Positions 8,116 to 16,180 of a DNA stretch of 64,000 nt are shown here, in pieces. The DNA comes from Streptomyces sp. NBC_00572 (GTDB taxonomy: Bacteria; Actinomycetota; Actinomycetes; Streptomycetales; Streptomycetaceae): positions 4,650,001-4,714,000 of the forward strand of contig NZ_JAPENX010000001.1 in the NCBI RefSeq assembly GCF_026341815.1, given 5' to 3'. The notes beneath the pieces were generated by a model that was not told the origin of the DNA, ran no database searches, and was given only the letters and a program-made list of their open reading frames with translations. Positions within the stretch are counted from its first letter, which is position 1. The number at the start of each line of letters is the position of its first letter. The position numbers and the translations under genes were made by a program.

Positions 8116-9267
8116 TCAGCCGGTCAGCGGCAGTGCCGCCAGTTCCGCCACCGCCCATGTCAGCGGGAGGAAGACCGCGAGCAGGATGCCCGCCCGGAGC
8201 AGGGCCGCCGAGCGGAGGACCGTGGGCGGGGCGCCGATGCGGAGGAGGGCCTCGGTGGTGTGGGCGCGGCCCTGCTTGGATTCCAGGGCCGCGGTGAGCA
8301 GGGTGGCCGTGGTGCAGGCCAGGATCAGGGCCGCGCCGAGGCCGGTGAGCGGGCCGAAGGCGCCGGGGCCGGTGCCCGTGTCGTGCAGGGCCGCCGCCGC
8401 GAGGGTTCCGGAGATCACCGCGCTGACCACGCCCAGCGGGCGGCCGATACGGCGGGACTCGTCCATCAGGACGCGGCCCGCGAGCAGCCGGGTGGCGCCG
8501 GGCCGGACCGCCTGGAGGAGGCGGCCGCAGCCGTGGACGATGCCCGGTCCCGCCATCGCGAGGCCGACGGCGGTGAGGACCCAGCCGGCCAGGACGCCCG
8601 CCGGGTTGCCGTCGAAGCGGCCCGGCAGCGGGAGTCCGCCGACGGCGCCGCTGCGGCCCGCGTACGTCTCGATGGCGAGGCCGACCGCGACCAGGGCGAT
8701 GCCCCAGGGCAGCCCGGACGGCACCGGTCTCTCCGCGTCCTCCGGTGCGGTGGGCGCGGTGCGGGGGCGCAGCGCGAGGCCCGCGGCCGTGGCGGCGACG
8801 ACCGGGAGGACCGCGAGCAGGGTGAGGGCGGCGGCGAGCGGGATGGGCTGGTCGGCGGCGAGGAGCTCGGCGGCGGCCCCGTCGAAGGGCAGGCCGGTGA
8901 TGTCGCCGCGCAGGTGCAGGTAGAACAGCAGCGCGACCATCGAGCCGAGCGTGCAGGCGACGGCCGTCGAGGCGGCGGCGATGGCGGTGAGGCGGGCGGG
9001 GCCGAGGCCGACGGCCGAGAGCCCGGGGCGCGGGCGGGTGCTGGGATCGGTGCGGGCCACCGCGACCGCGAACTGCACGGTCGCGGCGAGCGGCAGGACG
9101 CACCAGAGCAGCCGCAGCACGGACGCCGAGGACCGCTCCGGGTGCCCGACCGCGTACCCGAGGGTGCAGAGCAGGAGGAAGCCCACCCCCGCGGCCGCGG
9201 CGGCGACGAGGAGCCGGCGCGTCAGGACGAGGGGGTGGGCCCCGCGGGCTAGACGGAGAGCGAGCAC
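8116..9267 (-). CDS. ABC transporter permease-like membrane protein
   Basis: 383 residues with around nine to ten hydrophobic segments and no soluble domain, for example LLVAAAAAGVGFLLLCTLGYAV and LGSMVALLFYLHL. The GTG at 9267 overlaps the 3' end of the ATPase gene by 19 bases, so the two are co-translated and very probably form one transporter. The layout (ATPase first, FtsX-like permease second) suggests an exporter or membrane-remodelling system rather than an importer, because no binding protein is present. The sequence is not recognised beyond this. Confidence 0.7.
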   Translation of the reverse strand: MLALRLARGAHPLVLTRRLLVAAAAAGVGFLLLCTLGYAVGHPERSSASVLRLLWCVLPLAATVQFAVAVARTDPSTRPRPGLSAVGLGPARLTAIAAASTAVACTLGSMVALLFYLHLRGDITGLPFDGAAAELLAADQPIPLAAALTLLAVLPVVAATAAGLALRPRTAPTAPEDAERPVPSGLPWGIALVAVGLAIETYAGRSGAVGGLPLPGRFDGNPAGVLAGWVLTAVGLAMAGPGIVHGCGRLLQAVRPGATRLLAGRVLMDESRRIGRPLGVVSAVISGTLAAAALHDTGTGPGAFGPLTGLGAALILACTTATLLTAALESKQGRAHTTEALLRIGAPPTVLRSAALLRAGILLAVFLPLTWAVAELAALPLTG

Positions 9268-9977
9268 GCCGCGACGCCCTCCGCCCCTGACGCCGGGGGT
9301 ACGGTGCCGACCCGGCGTCCGTCGAGGAGCGCGACCGAGCGGTCGGCGAGCGTTGCGACCTCGGCGTCGTGGGTGGCGAGGAGCACGGTGATGCCGTGGG
9401 AGCGTGCGGCGGCGGTCAGGGTGCGCAGGACCTGGGCGCCGTCGGCCCGGTGCAGGGTGGCGGTGGGTTCGTCGGCGAACAGCACCGACGGGGTGGTGAC
9501 GAGGGCGCGGGCGATGGCGATGCGCTGGCGCTGGGAGTGGGTGAGGGCGTGCGGCCGTTTGCGGGCGGCGGCACCGATGTCCAGGCGTTCCAGCCATTCC
9601 ACGGCGGCGGTCTTCGCGGCGCGGTGGGAGACCCTGCGGAGCAGCAGCGGCAGGGCCACGTTCTCCCAGCCGGTGAGCTCGGGGACGAGGCCGGGCTCGG
9701 GGTCGATCCAGCCGAAGCGGTCGCGCCGGAGCCGTTCGCGGTCGGCGGGGCCCAGGGTGTGCACGGGGCTGCTGTTGAACCAGACCTCGCCCTGCTGGGC
9801 GAGGAGCTGGCCGGACAGGCAGCGCATGAGGGTGGTCTTGCCGCTGCCGCGCGGGCCGACGAGGGCGAGGATCTCGCCCTCGCGGACGCCGAGGGAGACG
9901 CCGCTGAGGGCGTCCGAACCGCCCAGGGCGCAGTGCAGGGAACGCGCCCAGAGCACGTCGTTGTCCGGTGGGGCCAT
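9249..9977 (-). CDS. ABC transporter ATP-binding protein, degenerate signature motif
   Basis: 242-residue ATPase of the LolD/MacB-like size class. Walker A GPRGSGKTT and Walker B VLFADEPTA are intact, as is ATHD with the switch His. The signature reads LTHSQRQR instead of LSGGQ-like, and the Q-loop glutamine position reads WIDPEPGLVPELTG. The two motifs that sense ATP and couple to the permease are thus altered. ATG 9977 was preferred over GTG 9986 because GAGG sits 8 bases before it. The downstream permease overlaps by 19 bases. Confidence 0.82.
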   Translation of the reverse strand: MAPPDNDVLWARSLHCALGGSDALSGVSLGVREGEILALVGPRGSGKTTLMRCLSGQLLAQQGEVWFNSSPVHTLGPADRERLRRDRFGWIDPEPGLVPELTGWENVALPLLLRRVSHRAAKTAAVEWLERLDIGAAARKRPHALTHSQRQRIAIARALVTTPSVLFADEPTATLHRADGAQVLRTLTAAARSHGITVLLATHDAEVATLADRSVALLDGRRVGTVPPASGAEGVAACSLSV

Positions 9978-10094
9978 CGCGTACACCTCGATGTCGGATC
10001 CGATCTGTGTCCCCCGTCCGGGGGAACGAAGGGAAGGGCCTGTCGGTCACTGGGCACCGTAAGGATTCAGATCCGGTTGTACGGACAGCACACG

Positions 10095-10164
10095 GCCCGG
10101 GCCGCCTCCATCCACTCGGATGGAGGCAGACCCGGGCCGGGGTCACGCCATGAGGGTGGCGTGA
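10095..10164 (-). terminator. Tandem hairpins after the aminotransferase gene
   Basis: Two strong inverted repeats lie just past the minus-strand aminotransferase stop at 10193. One is TCACGCCA 10143-10150 with TGGCGTGA 10157-10164. The other is a nested stem: GCCTCCATCC 10104-10113 with GGATGGAGGC 10118-10127, flanked by GGCCCGGG/CCCGGGCC. They fit a double terminator read on the minus strand. Confidence 0.6.
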
Positions 10165-10192
10165 TGTCGTGTGCCTCGCGGGGCGGGGACCG

Positions 10193-11554
10193 TTACAGCT
10201 TGGTCCAGGCCTCGGTGAGCACCGAGCGCAGGATGCCTTCGATCTCGTCGAAGGTGCCCTGGTCGGCGATCAGCGGCGGGGCGAGCTGGATGACCGGGTC
10301 GCCACGGTCGTCGGCGCGGCAGTACAGGCCGTTCTCGAAGAGCGCCTTGGAGAGGAAGCCGTACAGGACGCGCTCGGTCTCCTCGTCCGTGAAGGACTCC
10401 TTGGTGACCTTGTCCTTGACGAGCTCGATGCCGTAGAAGAAGCCGTTGCCGCGGACGTCGCCGACGATCGGGAGGTCGTGCAGCTTCTTCAGGGTGTTGA
10501 AGAAGTTGCCCTCCTGGTCCAGCACGTGCTGGTTCAGGCCTTCCTTGTCGAAGATGTCGAGGTTGGCGATGGCGACCGCCGACGACACCGGGTGGCCACC
10601 GAAGGTGTAGCCGTGGAGGAAGGTGTTGTCGCCCTTGTAGAAGGGCTCCGCGATGCGGTCCGAGACGATGCAGGCACCGATCGGGGAGTAGCCCGAGGTC
10701 ATGCCCTTGGCGCAGGTGATCATGTCGGGCACGTAGCCGAACTTGTCACAGGCGAACATCGTGCCGAGGCGGCCGAAGGCGCAGATCGTCTCGTCGGAGA
10801 CGAGCAGCACGTCGTACTGGTCGCAGATCTCGCGGACGCGCTGGAAGTAGCCGGGCGGCGGCGGGAAGCAGCCACCGGCGTTCTGCACCGGCTCCAGGAA
10901 GACGGCCGCGACGGTGTCGGCGCCCTCGAAGAGGATCTCCTGCTCGATCTGGTCGGCGGCCCAGCGGCCGAAGGCCTCGGGGTCGTCACCGTGGATCGGG
11001 GCACGGTAGATGTTGGTGTTCGGCACCTTGTGCGCGCCGGGGACCAGCGGCTCGAAGGGGGCCTTCAGGGCCGGCAGGCCGGTGATGGACAGGGCGCCCT
11101 GCGGGGTGCCGTGGTAGGCGACCGCACGCGAGATGACCTTGTACTTGGTGTGCTTGCCCTGCAGCTTGAAGTACTGCTTGGCGAGCTTCCAGGCGGTCTC
11201 GACGGCCTCTCCGCCACCGGTGGTGAAGAAGACCTTGTTCAGGTCGCCCGGGGCGTAGTCCGCGAGACGCTCGGCGAGCTCGACGGCCTTGGGGTGCGCG
11301 TACGACCACACCGGGAAGAACGCGAGCTCCTTGGCCTGCTTGTACGCGACCTCGGCCAGCTCCTCGCGGCCGTGTCCGGCGTTGACCACGAAGAGACCCG
11401 CGAGACCGTCGAGGTAGCGCTTGCCCTTGTCGTCGAAGATGTAGGTGCCCTCACCACGCACGATGGTGGGAACGGGCGAGTTCTCGTAGGACGACATGCG
11501 GGTGAAGTGCATCCACAGGTGGTCGTACGCGGTCTTGGAGAGGTCCTGGGTCAC
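10193..11554 (-). CDS. Class III PLP-dependent aminotransferase (polyamine/omega-amino acid type)
   Basis: 453 residues. Class III motifs are clear: FTTGGGEAVETAWKLAK, AYHGTPQGA, VSDETICAFGRLG, and the PLP lysine K283 in ITCAKGMTSGYSP. Such enzymes move an amine from putrescine, diamines or beta-alanine to pyruvate or glutamate. The GTG at 11554 starts two bases after the Lrp gene stop, so the two are one operon, and an aldehyde dehydrogenase stands divergent. I believe the S. coelicolor counterpart is SCO5655, discussed in polyamine catabolism. Exact amine donor is inferred, not shown. Confidence 0.88.
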   Translation of the reverse strand: MTQDLSKTAYDHLWMHFTRMSSYENSPVPTIVRGEGTYIFDDKGKRYLDGLAGLFVVNAGHGREELAEVAYKQAKELAFFPVWSYAHPKAVELAERLADYAPGDLNKVFFTTGGGEAVETAWKLAKQYFKLQGKHTKYKVISRAVAYHGTPQGALSITGLPALKAPFEPLVPGAHKVPNTNIYRAPIHGDDPEAFGRWAADQIEQEILFEGADTVAAVFLEPVQNAGGCFPPPPGYFQRVREICDQYDVLLVSDETICAFGRLGTMFACDKFGYVPDMITCAKGMTSGYSPIGACIVSDRIAEPFYKGDNTFLHGYTFGGHPVSSAVAIANLDIFDKEGLNQHVLDQEGNFFNTLKKLHDLPIVGDVRGNGFFYGIELVKDKVTKESFTDEETERVLYGFLSKALFENGLYCRADDRGDPVIQLAPPLIADQGTFDEIEGILRSVLTEAWTKL

Positions 11555-11556
11555 GA

Positions 11557-12063
11557 TTATCGGGTTCCCCACATATAGGTCTGCTTCTTGAGCTTGAGGT
11601 AGACGAAGCTCTCGGTCGAGCGGACGCCCGGCAGAGTCCGGATGCGCTTGTTGATCACATCCAGCAGGTGGTCGTCGTCCTCGCAGACGACCTCCACCAT
11701 CAGGTCGAACGAGCCCGCGGTCATCACCACGTACTCGCATTCGGCCATGCCTGTCAGGGCTTCCGCAACCGGATCAAGGTCACCCTCGACGTTGATGCCG
11801 ACCATCGCCTGCCGTCGGAAACCCACGGTGAGCGGGTCGGTGACGGCGACGATCTGCATGACGCCCTGATCGAGCAGCTTCTGGACGCGCTGCCGTACGG
11901 CCGCTTCGGAGAGGCCTACGGCCTTGCCTATCGCCGCGTAGGGACGGCGACCGTCCTCTTGGAGCTGTTCGATGATCGCCAGGGAGACGGCGTCGATCGT
12001 CGGGGACGAACCGGTTCCGGTTCTGGAGTCTGTGCTTCGACTGGCCACGACTTCACTGTGCAC
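11557..12063 (-). CDS. Lrp/AsnC family transcriptional regulator
   Basis: About 168 residues: an N-terminal winged HTH (IDAVSLAIIEQLQEDGR ... YAAIGKAVGLSEAAVRQRV) and a C-terminal RAM ligand-binding domain (VVMTAGSFDLMVEVVCEDD, SFVYLKLKKQTY). The frame stays open to a GTG at 12126; the GTG at 12063 is preferred because conserved homologues begin near HSEVVASRS and because a possible operator half lies at 12077. It stands in one operon with the aminotransferase and divergent from the dehydrogenase, so it probably controls both. The S. coelicolor homologue, as I recall SCO5656/EpuRI, is linked to polyamine control; that identification is from memory. Confidence 0.87.
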   Translation of the reverse strand: MHSEVVASRSTDSRTGTGSSPTIDAVSLAIIEQLQEDGRRPYAAIGKAVGLSEAAVRQRVQKLLDQGVMQIVAVTDPLTVGFRRQAMVGINVEGDLDPVAEALTGMAECEYVVMTAGSFDLMVEVVCEDDDHLLDVINKRIRTLPGVRSTESFVYLKLKKQTYMWGTR

Positions 12064-12076
12064 CGAGAATGTCGGT

Positions 12077-12144
12077 CTTGCAACCCCGGAGCGATGTAAT
12101 TCGTTGTCGAGGAGCTCAAAACTCACGGAATCCGAAGTTGCAGG
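12077..12144. promoter_or_regulatory. Inverted repeat in the Lrp/dehydrogenase divergent region
   Basis: CTTGCAAC at 12077-12084 faces GTTGCAGG at 12137-12144 (7 of 8 bases complementary), about 60 bases apart between the divergent starts. Lrp/AsnC proteins bind spaced sites and wrap DNA, so this is a candidate autoregulatory site. Inference only. Confidence 0.3.
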
Positions 12145-12156
12145 GGGGTGGGCCTG

Positions 12157-12184
12157 TTGAAAGCGTCAGCCGAGCGACTAGGCT
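12157..12184 (+). promoter_or_regulatory. Possible vegetative promoter for the aldehyde dehydrogenase
   Basis: TTGAAA at 12157-12162 and TAGGCT at 12179-12184 with a 16-base spacer resemble the Streptomyces housekeeping consensus (TTGACN, TAGNNT). The dehydrogenase GTG is about 69 bases further on. Confidence 0.4.
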
Positions 12185-12252
12185 GAGGTGTCTCGCCCAT
12201 CGGGACGCCGCACAAGGACGTGCGACCCAGAACGTGACAGGAGGGGTGGCAA

Positions 12253-13689
12253 GTGACCACCGAGCTGCGCCGGCTGCGTAACTACATCAACGGGGAGTTC
12301 CGCGACGCGGCCGACGGCCGCACCATCGACGTGGTCAACCCGGCCACCGGCGAGGTGTACGCCACCTCCCCGCTCTCGGGGCAGGCCGACGTCGACGCCG
12401 CCATGGAGGCCGCCGCGGCCGCCTTCCCCGCCTGGCGTGACAGCACCCCGGCCGAGCGCCAGAAGGTGCTCCTCAAGATCGCCGACGCCTTCGAGGAGCG
12501 CGCCGAGGACCTCATCGCCGCCGAGGTGCTGAACACCGGCAAGCCGACCGCCCTCGTCGCGAGCGAGGAGGTACCGCCGATGGTGGACCAGATCCGCTTC
12601 TTCGCCGGTGCCGCCCGCATGCTCGAAGGCCGCTCGGCCGGCGAGTACATGGAGGGCATGACCTCCATCATCCGCCGCGAGCCCGTGGGCGTCTGCGCCC
12701 AGGTCGCGCCGTGGAACTACCCGATGATGATGGCCGTGTGGAAGTTCGCCCCGGCGCTCGCCGCGGGCAACACCGTCGTCCTCAAGCCCTCGGACACGAC
12801 CCCCGCGTCGACCGTCCTGATGGCCGAGATCATCGGGCAGATCGTCCCCAAGGGCGTCTTCAACGTCATCTGCGGTGACCGCGAGACCGGCAAGGCCATG
12901 GTCGAGCACCCCACCCCGGCGATGGCCTCCATCACCGGCTCGGTCCGCGCCGGCATGCAGGTCGCCGAGTCGGCGGCCAAGGACGTCAAGCGCGTCCACC
13001 TGGAGCTGGGCGGCAAGGCGCCGGTCGTCGTCTTCGAGGACACCGACATCGACAAGGCCGTCGGGGACATCTCCGTCGCGGGCTTCTTCAACGCCGGCCA
13101 GGACTGTACGGCCGCCACCCGCGTCCTCGTCCACGAGTCCATCCACGACGAGTTCGTTGCCGCGCTCGCCAAGGCCGCCGCCGAGACCAAGACCGGTCAG
13201 CCGGACGACGAGGACGTGCTGTACGGCCCGCTCAACAACGCCAACCAGCTGAAGCAGGTCACCGGCTTCATCGAGCGCCTCCCGGCCCACGCCAAGGTCG
13301 AGGCCGGCGGTCACCGCGTCGGCGACAAGGGCTACTTCTACGCCCCGACCGTCGTCTCCGGCCTCAAGCAGGACGACGAGATCGTCCAGAACGAGGTCTT
13401 CGGCCCGGTCATCACGGTCCAGCCCTTCACGGACGAGGCCCAGGCCCTCGCGTTCGCCAACGACGTCGAGTACGCCCTCGCCTCCTCCGTCTGGACCAAG
13501 GACCACGCGCGCGCGATGCGCATGTCCAAGGCCCTCGACTTCGGCTGCGTGTGGATCAACACCCACATCCCGCTCGTCGCCGAAATGCCCCACGGTGGCT
13601 ACAAGAAGTCCGGCTACGGCAAGGACCTCTCCGCGTACGGCTTCGAGGACTACACGCGCATCAAGCACGTGATGACCTCCCTGGGCTGA
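12253..13689 (+). CDS. Aldehyde dehydrogenase, probably gamma-aminobutyraldehyde (or glutamyl-derivative) dehydrogenase
   Basis: 478 residues with the full ALDH set: APWNYPM, KPSDTTPAS, general base E251 in LELGGKAP, nucleophile C285 in GQDCTAATR, and the C-terminal HGGYKKSGYGKDLS. It oxidises aminoaldehydes produced by amine removal to the acid with NAD+. The GTG at 12253 follows GGAGGGG at a good distance. The Lrp regulator and aminotransferase are divergent, and a PotD follows behind a hairpin. It resembles PatD/PuuC-like enzymes; which aldehyde it uses cannot be fixed from sequence. Confidence 0.9.
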   Translation: MTTELRRLRNYINGEFRDAADGRTIDVVNPATGEVYATSPLSGQADVDAAMEAAAAAFPAWRDSTPAERQKVLLKIADAFEERAEDLIAAEVLNTGKPTALVASEEVPPMVDQIRFFAGAARMLEGRSAGEYMEGMTSIIRREPVGVCAQVAPWNYPMMMAVWKFAPALAAGNTVVLKPSDTTPASTVLMAEIIGQIVPKGVFNVICGDRETGKAMVEHPTPAMASITGSVRAGMQVAESAAKDVKRVHLELGGKAPVVVFEDTDIDKAVGDISVAGFFNAGQDCTAATRVLVHESIHDEFVAALAKAAAETKTGQPDDEDVLYGPLNNANQLKQVTGFIERLPAHAKVEAGGHRVGDKGYFYAPTVVSGLKQDDEIVQNEVFGPVITVQPFTDEAQALAFANDVEYALASSVWTKDHARAMRMSKALDFGCVWINTHIPLVAEMPHGGYKKSGYGKDLSAYGFEDYTRIKHVMTSLG

Positions 13690-13721
13690 ACTCCGGCCTG
13701 AACTTCGGTCCGAACGGACCA

Positions 13722-13762
13722 CGCGGCCCCGGCACCCCGGTCGACAGGGTGTCGGGGCCGCG
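13722..13762 (+). terminator. Hairpin between the dehydrogenase and the first PotD gene
   Basis: GCGGCCCCGGCACCC at 13723-13737 pairs with GGGTGTCGGGGCCGC at 13747-13761, 15 bp with one G-U wobble, plus an outer C-G pair. It lies 33 bases after the dehydrogenase stop and 85 before potD, so it may end or attenuate transcription. Confidence 0.6.
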
Positions 13763-13846
13763 TCGCGTCGCTCGACGGACCGTCCATTGCCGCACGTGGT
13801 GGCGGGCCGCGATGCTGCACGGGTGAGAGCGACAGCCAGGAACAAC

Positions 13847-15013
13847 ATGTCCCGCCGGTCCCTGCTGCGCGGCATCGGGGGTGCCGGGGCCGCGAGTCTG
13901 CTCGCCGCCGGGTGCGGGGTCCCCGCCGCGTACGTCGACGAGGGCGAGCGGGCCGGCCGCGACCTCTCCGCACGCGACCGGACCGTCGACTTCGCCAACT
14001 GGCCGCTCTACATCGACACCGATGACGAGGACCCCAGGAAGCGCCCGACCCTCGACGCCTTCCGGAAGCGCACCGGGATCTCCGTCCGGTACACCGAGGA
14101 GATCAACGACAACGACGAGTTCTTCGGCAAGATCAGCCCGTCCCTGACGAACCACCAGGAGACCGGACGCGATCTGATCGTCGTCAGCGACTGGATGGCC
14201 GCCCGCTTCGTCCGTCTCGGCTGGGTCCAGGAGATGAACCGCGCCACCCAGCCGAACGTCGCCGAGAACCTCAACCAGCAGCTCCGCTCGCCCGCCTTCG
14301 ACCCGGGCCGGCTGCACAGCGTGCCCTGGCAGTCCGGGATCACCGGCATCGCGTACAACCGCAGGAAGCTCGGCCGGGAACTCCGCTCCACCAAGGAGCT
14401 GTGGGCCGACGACCTGCGCGGCAAGGTCACCCTGCTGTCCGGGCTCGACGAGTCCTTCGCGCTGCTCATGATGGGCCGGGGCGTCGACGTCACCCGCTGG
14501 ACCGGCGACGACTTCCACGCCCTGTGCGAGCAGGTCGAAGGCCTCGTCAAGACCCGGCACATCCGCCGCTTCACCGGCAACGACTACATCAAGGACCTGT
14601 CGACCGGCGATGTGCTGGCCTGCCAGGCGTACTCGGGCGACGTCATCCAGCTCCAGGCCGACAACCCGGACATCGAGTTCGTCGTCCCCGAGGAGGGCGC
14701 CGAACTGTGGGCCGAGTCCCTGATGATCCCCAACCTCGCACATCACAAGACCAACGCCGAGAAGCTCGTCGACTACTACTACGAGCCCGAGGTCGCGGCC
14801 GAACTCGCCGCCTGGGTCAACTACGTCTGCCCGGTACCGGCCGCCCAGCAGGTCCTCGCGGACTCCGGCGACGAGGAACTCGTGGCCCTCGCCGAGGACC
14901 CGCTGATCTTCCCGGACGCGGACATGCGGGGGCGGCTCGCGATCGCCCGGGACATCACGGCCAAGGAGCGGCAGGAGTTCACCAAGAGGTGGAACGCCAT
15001 CGTGGGGCTGTGA
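13847..15013 (+). CDS. Orphan polyamine-binding lipoprotein, PotD-like (Tat-type signal)
   Basis: 388 residues. The start at ATG 13847 follows CCAGGA and gives a Tat-type signal SRRSLLRG with lipobox LAAGC (Cys23). Motifs shared with the second PotD in this window include NWPLYID, YTEEINDNDEFFGKI, RRFTGNDYIKDLSTGD, GDVIQLQADNPDIEFV and KLVDYYYEPEVAAELA. It is a periplasm-side/extracellular binding protein for spermidine- or putrescine-like ligands. No permease genes follow, so it must share the PotABC encoded at 26320-29209 or act as a sensor. The frame stays open upstream to GTG 13823, without an RBS. Confidence 0.88.
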   Translation: MSRRSLLRGIGGAGAASLLAAGCGVPAAYVDEGERAGRDLSARDRTVDFANWPLYIDTDDEDPRKRPTLDAFRKRTGISVRYTEEINDNDEFFGKISPSLTNHQETGRDLIVVSDWMAARFVRLGWVQEMNRATQPNVAENLNQQLRSPAFDPGRLHSVPWQSGITGIAYNRRKLGRELRSTKELWADDLRGKVTLLSGLDESFALLMMGRGVDVTRWTGDDFHALCEQVEGLVKTRHIRRFTGNDYIKDLSTGDVLACQAYSGDVIQLQADNPDIEFVVPEEGAELWAESLMIPNLAHHKTNAEKLVDYYYEPEVAAELAAWVNYVCPVPAAQQVLADSGDEELVALAEDPLIFPDADMRGRLAIARDITAKERQEFTKRWNAIVGL

Positions 15014-15025
15014 GTTGAGCCGGAT

Positions 15026-15610
15026 GTGACCACATCGAACGTGAACCCGCTCGTCGGGTATGGGCTGTTCCTCGCCTGGGCCGTCCACGACACCGAGGAA
15101 CTGGCCTTCGGGCCGCGATGGCTGCGGGAGAACCTGCCCCTGCTGCGCGAGCGCTTCCCCGGGGTGCCGGAGGCGGTGTGGAAGGCCGCCGAGTCCGTCG
15201 ACGAGCGTGAATTCGCTCTCGCCGTCGGGGTGATGGCGACCGTCGTCGGCGCCGCCGCCGTGGCCGGGGCACGCTCCGGCGGCCGGTCCGCCTTCTACCA
15301 GGGGGCGTTGAACGGCTTCGGCCTGCACGCCCTCGTCCACCTCGCCCAGGCCGCCGCCGTGCGGGGGGTGACCCCCGGCTCCGTCACCTCGCCGCTCGTG
15401 GTCATCCCCTTCACCCTCTGGGCGCGCGGCCGGCTGCGCCGCGCGGGGGTGCTCCGCCCGACCGGGCTCCGGGACGTGGTCACGGGCCTGGGGGTGGCGG
15501 CGGGCGCGACCGTCGTCGCCCACGCGGTGGGGCGTCGACTGGCACCGCACATGGCGGGGCGCCGACCGGCGCCGCACATGGTGGGCCGTCGACCGGAACC
15601 CCGTTTCTGA
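15026..15610 (+). CDS. HXXEE-domain membrane protein
   Basis: 194 residues, with the HxxEE motif as HDTEEL near residue 21 within a first membrane segment, and further segments at ALAVGVMATVVGAAAVAG, FGLHALVHLAQAA and LVVIPFTLWARG. HXXEE proteins are conserved small membrane proteins of unknown function. The C terminus carries three imperfect copies of an eight-residue unit GRRPAPHM. The GTG at 15026 is 12 bases after the potD stop and has only a weak RBS, suggesting coupling to potD. Confidence 0.75.
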   Translation: MTTSNVNPLVGYGLFLAWAVHDTEELAFGPRWLRENLPLLRERFPGVPEAVWKAAESVDEREFALAVGVMATVVGAAAVAGARSGGRSAFYQGALNGFGLHALVHLAQAAAVRGVTPGSVTSPLVVIPFTLWARGRLRRAGVLRPTGLRDVVTGLGVAAGATVVAHAVGRRLAPHMAGRRPAPHMVGRRPEPRF

Positions 15611-15640
15611 ACACGTTCAAGAGGGGCGTACGCTGGCCCC

Positions 15641-16180
15641 ATGAGCGACACGAACGGGCCGAGAGCCCTTCTCAAGCGCATCCGCGTCTGGCTGATCGTC
15701 TTCGTCGTCTGCCTGGTCCTGAGCGGGGCCACCGCCTTCCCGCTCGTCACCGAACTCCGGCTGCTCGACTCCTCGCTGGACGGCTGGGCGGCGCCCGTGG
15801 CAGACCTCTTCCCCGGGCTCGCCGAGTGGATCGACCGAGTGCGCGGCGGGATCGAGGACGCCGACGAGCAGGCCCCGTACCTGCTCTACGGCACCGACTG
15901 GCTGGCCTTCGCCCACCTCGTCATCGCGGTCGCCTTCTACGGGGCCTACCGCGACCCCGTCCGCAACATCTGGGTCGTCGAGTTCGGCATGATCGCCTGC
16001 GTCGGCATCATCCCGCTCGCCCTGATCTGCGGCCCGATCCGGGACATCCCCTTCTGGTGGTCGGTCATCGACATGTCCTTCGGCGCCATCGGGATCCTGC
16101 CGCTGCACCACGTCCGCCGGATGATCAAGCGGCTTGAGGCCGAGACGGCCGCGGTCGCACCGGTGGCCGCACCTGCCTAG
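15641..16180 (+). CDS. Small conserved membrane protein
   Basis: 179 residues with four predicted membrane segments: VWLIVFVVCLVLSGATAF, WLAFAHLVIAVAFYGAY, VVEFGMIACVGIIPLALI and a shorter one near WWSVIDMSFGAIGILPL. No known motif was recognised. Its TAG overlaps the stop codon of the convergent serine hydrolase by two bases (16178-16179), so the two genes share their ends with no room for a terminator. Confidence 0.7.
   Translation: MSDTNGPRALLKRIRVWLIVFVVCLVLSGATAFPLVTELRLLDSSLDGWAAPVADLFPGLAEWIDRVRGGIEDADEQAPYLLYGTDWLAFAHLVIAVAFYGAYRDPVRNIWVVEFGMIACVGIIPLALICGPIRDIPFWWSVIDMSFGAIGILPLHHVRRMIKRLEAETAAVAPVAAPA

Noticed and set aside
12178..13998. 606-residue minus-strand open frame
   Set aside because: Opposes the aldehyde dehydrogenase, which has the full catalytic motif set.
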